Shown here: one piece after another, positions 33,780 to 39,759 of the stretch
Layout of the letters: each line of letters begins with the position of its first letter
Numbering within the stretch: position 1 is the stretch's first letter
NCBI GenBank assembly: GCA_900551865.1
Contig: URXV01000012.1
Coordinates: forward strand, 1 to 39,759
From: an uncultured Rickettsiales bacterium
GTDB lineage: Bacteria > Pseudomonadota > Alphaproteobacteria > RF32 > CAG-239
DNA length: 39,759 nt
Direction of reading: 5' to 3'
Notes under the pieces: generated by a model
The model's database searches: none
Seen by the model: the letters and a program-made list of their open reading frames with translations, nothing else
What the model was told of the DNA's origin: nothing
Translations under genes and position numbers: made by a program

Positions 33780-34658
33780 ATGCATGACATCTGGAATCCC
33801 TGGCACGGCTGCACAAAGAAAAGCGAAGGCTGCAAGCATTGCTATATGTACTTTCTGGATAAACAGCGGGGAGGCGACGGAAGCCGTATTTATAAGGTCA
33901 AAAATAATTTCGAATATCCTCTCAGCAAAGACAAAAACGGCCGATACAAGATTAAAAGCGGCGAGCATATCCGGGTTTGCATGACTTCCGATTTCTTTTT
34001 GGAAGAAGCCGATAAATGGCGTGAAGACGCTTGGAAAATTATACGTAAACGTTCTGATGTCGTTTTTATTTTGATTACAAAACGCCCCGAGCGAATTGCA
34101 CAGGTTCTCCCGTCAGGCTGGGGCGACGGCTATGAGAATGTGCAGCTAAACGTAACATGTGAAAATCAACAACGGGCAGATGAACGTATTCCGATTTTGT
34201 TCAATCTGCCTTTTAAACACAAAGGCATTGTTGCCGCTCCTTTCATCGGTCCGGTCAGTATTAAAGAATATATTCCGGCCGGACAAATTGAACAGGTTAT
34301 TGCCGGCGGAGAAAATTATGACGGTTCACGCCCGTTAAACTATGAATGGGTAAAACAGCTCTATGATGAATGTGTCGGCGCCGACATAACATTCTGTTTT
34401 ATGGAAACCGGAACCAATTTTATCAAAGACGGCAAGACGTACCATATGCCAAGCAAAAGAACACAGAGCATCATGGCTTATAAATCAGGCTTGCAATTTT
34501 CCGGAAAACCGATTGATTTTAAACTTTCTTCCTGCGAACAGGCCGGATTATTCGGCGACGAGGACAAGCATGTTAAATTTTTCAGCGATTATTGTCAAAC
34601 CTGCGGCTATCGCATTTTATGCAACGGCTGTTCACAATGCGGACAATGCAGTGAATGA
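33780..34658 (+). CDS. DUF5131 (phage Gp37/Gp68-like) protein with C-terminal cysteine cluster
   Basis: DUF5131 proteins are found on phages, islands and bacterial chromosomes; they look related to radical-SAM folds but their reaction is not established. Here the N-terminal pattern WNPWHGCTKKSEGCKHCYMY gives Cys11, Cys18 and Cys21, followed by RVCMTSDFFLEEADKWRE, LITKRPERI and IAGGENYDGSRPLNYEWV, which are family hallmarks. In addition, the last 30 residues hold six cysteines (YCQTCGYRILCNGCSQCGQC), an arrangement like an extra metal or Fe-S site. At 292 residues it is longer than the core family. It is placed right after tRNA-Asp and ends in a shared terminator. The family call is from motifs; function is unknown. 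Confidence 0.88.
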   Translation: MHDIWNPWHGCTKKSEGCKHCYMYFLDKQRGGDGSRIYKVKNNFEYPLSKDKNGRYKIKSGEHIRVCMTSDFFLEEADKWREDAWKIIRKRSDVVFILITKRPERIAQVLPSGWGDGYENVQLNVTCENQQRADERIPILFNLPFKHKGIVAAPFIGPVSIKEYIPAGQIEQVIAGGENYDGSRPLNYEWVKQLYDECVGADITFCFMETGTNFIKDGKTYHMPSKRTQSIMAYKSGLQFSGKPIDFKLSSCEQAGLFGDEDKHVKFFSDYCQTCGYRILCNGCSQCGQCSE

Positions 34659-34688
34659 GATTGTTTTCGGAACTGCCGTTTTGATAAG

Positions 34689-34726
34689 AAAAGAGCACAT
34701 TTTCTTATAGAAAACGTGCTCTTTTT
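34689..34726. terminator. Bidirectional terminator between convergent genes
   Basis: AAAGAGCACATTTTC and GAAAACGTGCTCTTT form a 15-bp stem with one mismatch and a TTATA loop; T runs occur on both strands. It separates the DUF5131 gene (+) from the 34737-35591 gene (-). Confidence 0.85.
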
Positions 34727-34736
34727 ACACTCATTT

Positions 34737-35591
34737 TTACACAGCAAATGGGTATTTCTTTACCTTTTTGCAGTCGTGTGCAATTTCATCATGCGGACAA
34801 TGCGTAAATATTTCCCGGATAAAAAAACCGTTCCTGGTTTCTTTCAACAACTGCCGCAACTTTTCCATATCTATGTCAAAGCCGAGGTTTTCCTGCTGCT
34901 TTTTCAGCGTCAAAATAAAAATTTCCGCCGGGCTGCACAATGTAATGTTACGCAGTTTTTGATATTTACCGGTTATTTTCCGAAAATCGTTTCTTGTCTG
35001 CGGCAGAGTTTCAACAATATGATTCAGCGTCAGACAAACTTTGGCATATATTTCCCGATTGTATTCTGGTTCTTTTACCAGTTTATGCCAAGGGTGCAGG
35101 TAAATCCGGGGCTTAACGGCCTCAATATCAAACGCCAGGCAAACGGGAAGCATAACCTTAATGAAATCAGGATAAAAATGCACCAAGGTTTCAAATGCGT
35201 TCAAAGGCTTATCCGGTTTGGTTATTGCCGCACAATCCCAGTCAATGTACATCTCTATCAGATGTTCAACTTTTGACGTTTTCGGACAACCGACATGATG
35301 TGGACTGAACCTGCGGTGCATTTCCTGAATTTTTTTCTCGCTGTCTATCCACGGACAAAGGTACAGAAACGGTTTTTCCCAATCGTGAACAATCCCTCTT
35401 ACGGAATAGTGCCCTGTCAGGTAATGTTCCCTTTCCAGAAAGGCCAGCTTATGTTCCAACGTATAGCAGACAGACGGGATACGCCACGGACCATTTTCAT
35501 TCCATTTACTGCTTCTTACCGCAAAAAAACGCCGCATGCCGCTGTTTAGCAGATTGCAGGCAAAAGATGACGAAAATTGTAAATCAATCAT
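34737..35591 (-). CDS. DUF5662-like protein of unknown function
   Basis: A 284-residue protein without signal peptide or membrane helix. The pattern TLEHKLAFLEREHYL, then SVRGIVHDWEKPFLYLC, then HRRFSPHHVG, then EHLIEMYIDWDCAAIT resembles DUF5662, a family with conserved His/Asp residues placed like an HD-type metal site. The C-terminal half is not recognised. The assignment is by motif spacing only. It is flanked by accessory genes and by a long AT-rich gap upstream (35592-35762) containing no gene. No partner is evident. Confidence 0.65.
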   Translation of the reverse strand: MIDLQFSSSFACNLLNSGMRRFFAVRSSKWNENGPWRIPSVCYTLEHKLAFLEREHYLTGHYSVRGIVHDWEKPFLYLCPWIDSEKKIQEMHRRFSPHHVGCPKTSKVEHLIEMYIDWDCAAITKPDKPLNAFETLVHFYPDFIKVMLPVCLAFDIEAVKPRIYLHPWHKLVKEPEYNREIYAKVCLTLNHIVETLPQTRNDFRKITGKYQKLRNITLCSPAEIFILTLKKQQENLGFDIDMEKLRQLLKETRNGFFIREIFTHCPHDEIAHDCKKVKKYPFAV

Positions 35592-35762
35592 AAGAATAAA
35601 ATTTAATAATGTTTACCATAATGATATTATTTATGTTTCGGGTATAGGTAAAAAAGCGTGGCATGTCAATTAGAAAATTTTTAATTTAAAATAAATATTT
35701 GCGATATAAAAACATTATTGCCGGAGAGAACATACTCCTTATCTGCAACAGCGAGGGAAAAC

Positions 35763-36380
35763 ATGAAAGAGAAGCACTGGTCCAAAGTCGAATACCTGTA
35801 TAAAACAGTTAAAAATCCGAATATTGTCATTAAAGGTACCAAGAGTTACTACAGTAATGCTTATACGCCGAATTTTGAAGATTATGTCGTGCGTTATCTG
35901 TACGGAGACGAATATTCTCGCACACATTTTGAACCATTATGGGAATATGACAAGCTTTATATCGGCAATTATGTGTGTATAGGCGCCGAAACCGTTATCC
36001 TGATGGGCGGCAATAATACGCACCGTATGGATTGGTTTTCCGGCTACCCTTTTATGGAAAAGATTAAAGAAGCGTATGTCAGCAAAGGCGATACGGTTAT
36101 CGGCGACGGGGTATGGATTGGCATGCGTGCCATGATTATGCCCGGCGTTAAAATTGGCGAAGGAGCCGTTGTTGCGGCAAATTCGGTTGTAACCAAAGAT
36201 GTTGAGCCATATTGCATTGTCGGTAGCAATCCGGCCGTTGTCATCAAAAAAAGATTTGATGACAAAACTGTTGCTGAACTGCTAGCTTTGAAAATATATG
36301 ACCGCAGCGAAGCAGAAATCGACAGCTTGATTCCGTATCTTTGCAGTAAAAATCTCTCTGCGCTAAAAGAACATCTTTGA
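35763..36380 (+). CDS. Xenobiotic acetyltransferase, CatB/Vat-like hexapeptide-repeat family
   Basis: Left-handed beta-helix acetyltransferase using acetyl-CoA. NPNIVIKGTKSYYSN, YIGNYVCIGAETVILMGG, the catalytic-His motif NNTHRMDWFS, then KGDTVIGDGVWIGMRAMIMP and VKIGEGAVVAANSVVTKDVE, and IVGSNPAVVIKKRF are all features of the chloramphenicol/streptogramin acetyltransferase (XAT) group. ATG 35763 with GAGGGA just upstream is chosen over the upstream TTG at 35718; it gives 206 residues, the usual length. Many chromosomal members do not confer resistance, so the substrate is open. It lies among accessory genes after tRNA-Asp. Confidence 0.9.
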   Translation: MKEKHWSKVEYLYKTVKNPNIVIKGTKSYYSNAYTPNFEDYVVRYLYGDEYSRTHFEPLWEYDKLYIGNYVCIGAETVILMGGNNTHRMDWFSGYPFMEKIKEAYVSKGDTVIGDGVWIGMRAMIMPGVKIGEGAVVAANSVVTKDVEPYCIVGSNPAVVIKKRFDDKTVAELLALKIYDRSEAEIDSLIPYLCSKNLSALKEHL

Positions 36381-36436
36381 TTGCCGGAAGCCACAACCTT
36401 TTGCCGATCGAATAATTTTATTCATATTTATTCTGC

Positions 36437-36465
36437 TTGCAAAAAATATCTTTATGCTTCATATT
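36437..36465 (+). promoter_or_regulatory. Possible promoter of the TIGR04076-csoR pair
   Basis: TTGCAA (36437-36442) and CATATT (36460-36465) with a 17-base spacer, 28 bases before the start at 36493. Confidence 0.45.
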
Positions 36466-36492
36466 AAGACATACTTAAGTGGGAGAGTTTAC

Positions 36493-36837
36493 ATGAAAAA
36501 AGTGAAAATAACGGTCTTAAAAAAAACTTTTGACGAAGAGCTTGCGAAAGAATATGGCGCAGACGGGCTGACTTCCTGCCCAATGTTAAGAGAAGGGCAG
36601 GTGTTTTATGCCGACTACGCCAAGCCGGAAGGTTTTTGTGATGAGGCGTGGAAAGCAATATACCAATATGTTTTCGCTTTAGCTCATGGTGCCGGAAATC
36701 AGGTCTTTTATTATGGCGACTGGATTAAAACGCCCGGGGTGGCGATTTGCAGCTGTAATGACGGACTGCGTCCGGTTATTTTTAAGCTGGAAACAACCAC
36801 TGAAGAATCTGAGATAAATTATGAACCGGTTGAATGA
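36493..36837 (+). CDS. TIGR04076 family protein
   Basis: A 114-residue protein matching the TIGR04076 family pattern: KKVKITVLKKTFDEELAKEY at the start, CPMLREGQVFYADYAKPEGF, CDEAWKAIYQYVFALAHG, and DGLRPVIFKLE at the end. Conserved cysteines (SCPML, GFCDE, AICSCND) could bind metal, but the family's reaction is unknown. ATG 36493 with GGGAGAG upstream is preferred to ATG 36454. The CsoR-family gene follows 18 bases later, so both are probably one transcript, which links this family to metal handling here. Confidence 0.87.
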   Translation: MKKVKITVLKKTFDEELAKEYGADGLTSCPMLREGQVFYADYAKPEGFCDEAWKAIYQYVFALAHGAGNQVFYYGDWIKTPGVAICSCNDGLRPVIFKLETTTEESEINYEPVE

Positions 36838-36855
36838 ACATAGAGGAGTGATTCA

Positions 36856-37128
36856 ATGAACCAATGTGTCGACTCTAAAGCTTTGCACAACAGACTTAAT
36901 CGCATTATCGGGCAAATTAATGCCATCAACCGGATGATTGATGACGGAACCGCCTGTGAAGATATCTTAATCCAGATTAATGCTGCGAAATCAGCTTTGC
37001 ACAAAGCGGGACAAATGGTACTTGAAGGTCATATGCGTTGTTGTGTCCGCGAAGGAATTCAGCATGGCGATGCTGACGAAACAATAAAGCAATTTGCCAA
37101 GGCTATTGAGCGTTTTTCCAATATATAA
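36856..37128 (+). CDS. CsoR/RcnR/FrmR-family metal-sensing repressor
   Basis: A 90-residue all-helical repressor. HNRLNRIIGQINAINRMI and CEDILIQINAAKSALHKA are family hallmarks. The ligands Cys34, His59 and Cys63 have the spacing of copper-sensing CsoR (Cys36, His61, Cys65 in the mycobacterial protein); an extra Cys62 is next to the third. Metal binding would release DNA. A suitable operator lies between the -35 and -10 of the ATPase gene just downstream, so this is its likely regulator. Cu(I) is the first guess; other thiophilic metals or sulfur species are possible. It has AGGAG eight bases before the ATG. Confidence 0.92.
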   Translation: MNQCVDSKALHNRLNRIIGQINAINRMIDDGTACEDILIQINAAKSALHKAGQMVLEGHMRCCVREGIQHGDADETIKQFAKAIERFSNI

Positions 37129-37191
37129 TGCATATAACCCCTGTTTGTCGGTTGATATATGTATCATGTGGGTGTATGTGATGATTTTTCC

Positions 37192-37220
37192 TTGACATTA
37201 TACCATATAGGGTATATAGT
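37192..37220 (+). promoter_or_regulatory. Promoter of the P-type ATPase gene
   Basis: TTGACA (37192-37197), a perfect -35 box, and TATAGT (37215-37220) are separated by exactly 17 bases. The spacer is occupied by an inverted-repeat operator. Confidence 0.8.
37199..37216 (+). promoter_or_regulatory. CsoR-type operator inside the ATPase promoter
   Basis: TATACCATATAGGGTATA is an 18-bp inverted repeat with one mismatched pair. The ACC/GGGT half sites around an AT centre resemble known CsoR-family operators. It sits between the -35 and -10, so a bound repressor would block RNA polymerase. Confidence 0.7.
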
Positions 37221-37255
37221 ATAATAAATTATAATGCAGTTGAAGAGGAAATACT

Positions 37256-39139
37256 ATGCTTAAAAACTTTATGGAATTTTTATCCGGAACTAAAATGACT
37301 GTAATATCGGCCTTGTTTTTGTTGGCAAGCCTATGCTGTATGCTGACCGGAACCAAGGCTTTTCCAAATCCCGTCTGGGGAACGATTTTTATATCAGGAA
37401 CGCCGATTATCTATAAAGCTTTAAAAAAACTTTTTTTCTGCCGTTGCATTTCATCCCCTCTTTTGATTACAACAGCAATGCTTGCCGCAATTGCCGTCGG
37501 AGAATTGTTTGCTGCCGGGGAAGTTGCTTTGATTATGGCTGTCGGAGAAATACTTGAAGATATTACTGTCGACAAAGCCCGGAGCGGTTTAGGACGCCTA
37601 TTGGCGCTGACGCCGGCAACCGGGCGTAAACTTACGGCAACCGGTGAGCAAAATGTCCGTCTGCAAGATGTAACCAGCGGCGATATTCTCAGAATACTTC
37701 CGGGAGAAACTGTTCCGGCTGACGGCATTATCGTCAAGGGCAATACTTCTATTAACCAAGCTGCCATTACCGGAGAATCCCTGCCTGTTGATAAGACCGT
37801 CGGCGACGAAGTTATGGCAGGAACTATTAACTGCTTTGGAACTGTCGATATTGAAGTAAAAACCGTACATGATACCTATTTGCAAAAAATGATTACTCTG
37901 GTTAAAGAAGCTCAAGAAAATAAAGCTCCTACACAAATGATTGTTGACAAATGGGCTTCAATTTTAGTTCCTTCGGCTTTAGTTACGGCTTTTCTTGCTT
38001 ATTTGTTTACCGGGGATATTTTACGTGCAGTAACGGTTTTGGTTGTCTTTTGCCCGTGTGCCCTTGTATTGGCCACGCCTACTGCCATTATGGCGGCTAT
38101 CGGTCATGCTGCAAAAAACGGCGTTTTAATTAAATCCGGTTCCGCTTTGGAAGAAATGGGCAAGGTCGATACGATTGTTTTCGATAAAACGGGAACATTG
38201 ACAACCGGCAATATACAAATTGCCGATATTATTTCTTTTAATGAACAGATTTCGGGCGAAGAGCTGCTGGCATTAACTGCAGGTTTGGAACAATATTCAG
38301 AGCATGCGCTGGCAAAAGCTATTGTTCGCAAAGCGGCAGGCTTAAATATAAAACTCCCGCAAATTGACAATTTCACCTTATTTCCCGGAAAAGGAGTGTG
38401 CGGGACGGCAGATAAACATATATTATGTGCTGGGAATGTCAAATTCCTGCAAGAACGCAAAATTGTTTTTTCTGATGCCAATATACAACAGCTTCATAGT
38501 CTGCAAGATCAAGGAAAGGCATTGGTAATTGTTGCCTTGTCAGATAAAGTTATTGGCGTTATTGCGTTGTCTGACGCAGTAAGAACTGATGTTCCGCAGA
38601 TACTTAATGAACTTCAACGTAATAGCACCGATGTAATAGTCTTGACCGGAGACAATTCTGCTTCTGCCCGTTATTTTGCTCAAAAGTCCGGTATTAAGCA
38701 TATTTATGCAGACCTGCTTCCGGAAAACAAAGTTGCAAAAATAAAAAAACTTCAAGCATCTGGCAGACATATCTGCATGATTGGAGACGGTATTAACGAT
38801 GCTCCCGCGCTTAAAACTGCAAATGTCGGAATTGCAATGGGAACTATCGGTACGGATATTGCGATTGATGCAGCGGATATAACTTTTATTAATGATAATA
38901 TTTCCAGCCTCCCTTACCTTAAATGGCTGTCTCAGTTAACGATTAGAACCATCAAAAGTAACATTTTTATTTCAATGATGTTAAATTTTATTGGTATTGT
39001 GTTATCTTTTTATGGAATTTTAGGTCCCATGAGTGGAGCAATCCTGCATAACATAGGGAGTATAGTCGTAATAGTTCGCAGCGGGAGGCTATACGGGCGG
39101 ACTTACGTGCACGCCTGGTGCAGGAAGAGTTGTCGCTGA
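37256..39139 (+). CDS. P1B-type heavy-metal translocating ATPase
   Basis: Exports a soft metal ion from the cytoplasm using ATP. Membrane helices and the actuator motif TGESLPVDK (about residue 172), the metal-site CPC at 266-268 (FCPCALVLATPTAIMA), the phosphorylation site DKTGTLTTG (Asp310) and the hinge MIGDGINDAPAL (about 511) are intact. There is no N-terminal heavy-metal-associated domain, and at 627 residues it is one of the short forms. The last helix has LHNIGSIVVIV, a motif of non-CopA subgroups, so copper is not certain; Zn, Cd, Co or Mn are possible. The final about 18 residues after VRSGRL look unrelated to the family and extend into GC-rich sequence. It is controlled by the CsoR-type operator. 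Confidence 0.93.
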   Translation: MLKNFMEFLSGTKMTVISALFLLASLCCMLTGTKAFPNPVWGTIFISGTPIIYKALKKLFFCRCISSPLLITTAMLAAIAVGELFAAGEVALIMAVGEILEDITVDKARSGLGRLLALTPATGRKLTATGEQNVRLQDVTSGDILRILPGETVPADGIIVKGNTSINQAAITGESLPVDKTVGDEVMAGTINCFGTVDIEVKTVHDTYLQKMITLVKEAQENKAPTQMIVDKWASILVPSALVTAFLAYLFTGDILRAVTVLVVFCPCALVLATPTAIMAAIGHAAKNGVLIKSGSALEEMGKVDTIVFDKTGTLTTGNIQIADIISFNEQISGEELLALTAGLEQYSEHALAKAIVRKAAGLNIKLPQIDNFTLFPGKGVCGTADKHILCAGNVKFLQERKIVFSDANIQQLHSLQDQGKALVIVALSDKVIGVIALSDAVRTDVPQILNELQRNSTDVIVLTGDNSASARYFAQKSGIKHIYADLLPENKVAKIKKLQASGRHICMIGDGINDAPALKTANVGIAMGTIGTDIAIDAADITFINDNISSLPYLKWLSQLTIRTIKSNIFISMMLNFIGIVLSFYGILGPMSGAILHNIGSIVVIVRSGRLYGRTYVHAWCRKSCR

Positions 39140-39313
39140 GTACCAGCTGAGGCAGAGTGTGCGGCATATCATTTTGCGGCCAGGGCAAGGAAGATTGCAA
39201 CATAAGGACGTTAAGCCGGACATTAAGGCGGCTGCGATATCCATCTTTTTTGCAGCAAGGAAGAGAAGTTTTATCGTTTCAGATTTCAGAGTGGGAATGT
39301 TCAGAAACGGCTT
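39078..39313. other. Compositionally distinct segment of unknown origin
   Basis: From the last codons of the ATPase gene to the stop of the small minus-strand gene the sequence becomes noticeably richer in G and C than its flanks. It holds no convincing gene: both strands have short open frames (for example + 39078-39437 in the frame shifted by one from the ATPase) with no recognised motif or good ribosome-binding site. It could be the remnant of an inserted element, a degraded gene or a structured RNA; nothing decides between these. Confidence 0.35.
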
Positions 39314-39682
39314 TCAATTCTGCTGCCACGGGTACAGGCGCAGCAGATCATCGGGATCAATACCAAGCTGCACAATAGCATCACGTATTTTCCGTTCAAC
39401 ATTATCTGGTAAATCCGGCTGCGTAAGCGTATTATAAATGAGCATCATAATTTGGTCTATTGTATTGACAGAGAGTTCGCCGGAATTGTCATAATGCGGC
39501 AACCTTTGCTGTTTCAGTATTTTAACAGCTTTATTAAGCAGCATATCGGCAGCATTTTTAATACGCAGAAAGATTACACGGTTATGCTCGGGAGGATAAA
39601 AGATATTTCCCTCACATTCATTATAAATATACTCATGGATAAGTTCCAGACGTTTCAGGGCTGCAAGATTTTCATCCGTCAT
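39314..39682 (-). CDS. Small uncharacterised protein
   Basis: A 122-residue acidic, mostly helical product with no recognised family, signal peptide or membrane helix. The ATG at 39682 has AAGGAA seven bases upstream (AAGGAAAAATGAAATG), supporting it as a real gene. It contains LELIHEYIYNE, RIKNAADMLLNKAVKILKQQ and VERKIRDAIVQLGIDPDDLL. Convergent with the metal ATPase; the upstream region at the right edge of the window is very AT-rich and may hold its promoter. Confidence 0.6.
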   Translation of the reverse strand: MTDENLAALKRLELIHEYIYNECEGNIFYPPEHNRVIFLRIKNAADMLLNKAVKILKQQRLPHYDNSGELSVNTIDQIMMLIYNTLTQPDLPDNVERKIRDAIVQLGIDPDDLLRLYPWQQN

Positions 39683-39759
39683 TTCATTTTTCCTTATATA
39701 GCAAGTTGCATTTATTGTTTATACTTTAGTATATATCATAATATTTATAATTTCAATGA

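Noticed and set aside
38988..39203. Minus-strand open frame of 71 codons overlapping the ATPase end
   Set aside because: Mostly antisense to the conserved last helix of the ATPase and without a good start context.
39157..39437. Two overlapping plus-strand open frames after the metal ATPase
   Set aside because: No ribosome-binding site or recognisable motif; their right half is the complement of the better-supported gene at 39314-39682.
33680..39759. Second copy of the tRNA-Asp 3' end as an integration scar
   Set aside because: No repeat of GGTTCGAGCCCCGTCGC was found by eye downstream within the window.
1..39759. CRISPR array, insertion sequence or prophage
   Set aside because: No regularly spaced repeats, transposase, integrase or phage structural genes were recognised; DUF5131 alone is not evidence of a phage.

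Overview
The window reads as a stretch of the chromosome of a moderately AT-leaning, Gram-negative alphaproteobacterium. The basis is LPS transport genes, HflKC-DegP, a Tol-Pal fragment, EIIA-Ntr, and a glutamyl-tRNA synthetase of the alphaproteobacterial second-copy look. Several normally conserved clusters are broken up or missing members (no rpoN after lptB, no murE after ftsI, no tolB before pal, no ftsH after tilS, no acpP after fabG). A streamlined, possibly host- or gut-associated lineage would fit, but that is inference. No insertion sequence, prophage or CRISPR array was recognised.

Layout. 1-3.7 kb: hflK (5' end outside the window), hflC, a DegP/DegQ protease and holC, all on + and tightly packed. 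3.9-8.2 kb: kdsD, a fused lptC-lptA, lptB, then hpf and ptsN; this is the envelope/nitrogen-PTS locus with rpoN missing, closed by a hairpin terminator. 8.4-10.4 kb (-): two unrecognised genes sharing a homologous N-terminal domain, one carrying leucine-rich-like repeats, behind a strong promoter. 10.5-11.6 kb (-): a TrmN6-type methyltransferase and a 2[4Fe-4S] ferredoxin. 11.8-13.1 kb (+): gltX. 13.2-17.6 kb (-): a TolC/MacA/MacB-like tripartite exporter with the MacB ATPase and permease encoded separately. 17.7-22.9 kb (+): rsmB, a polytopic membrane protein with a MraY/WecA-like remnant motif, a TPR-like protein and a DUF6273-like protein. 22.9-25.2 kb (-): ftsK. 25.4-27.1 kb (+): fabD-fabG. 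27.4-31.0 kb (+): a minimal division cluster mraZ-rsmH-ftsL-ftsI, then pal, cpoB and tilS to 33.6 kb.

From tRNA-Asp (33.6 kb) to the right edge the content changes to accessory genes: a DUF5131 protein with an extra C-terminal cysteine cluster, a DUF5662-like protein, a hexapeptide-repeat xenobiotic acetyltransferase, and a metal cassette (TIGR04076 protein, CsoR-family repressor, P1B-type ATPase). The ATPase promoter contains a CsoR-type inverted repeat exactly between its -35 and -10 boxes, so a self-contained metal-responsive circuit can be read from the sequence. The window ends with a small uncharacterised gene on -.

Functionally, most of the first 33 kb concerns the cell envelope: membrane proteolysis control (HflKC), periplasmic quality control (DegP), LPS precursor synthesis and transport (KdsD, LptCA, LptB), efflux, fatty-acid initiation, septal peptidoglycan synthesis, DNA segregation and outer-membrane constriction (Pal/CpoB). 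The most distinctive items are the LptC-LptA fusion with 30-residue repeats, the paired N-terminal-domain genes at 8.4-10.4 kb, the membrane protein/TPR pair at 19.0-21.5 kb, and the TIGR04076-CsoR-ATPase cassette.
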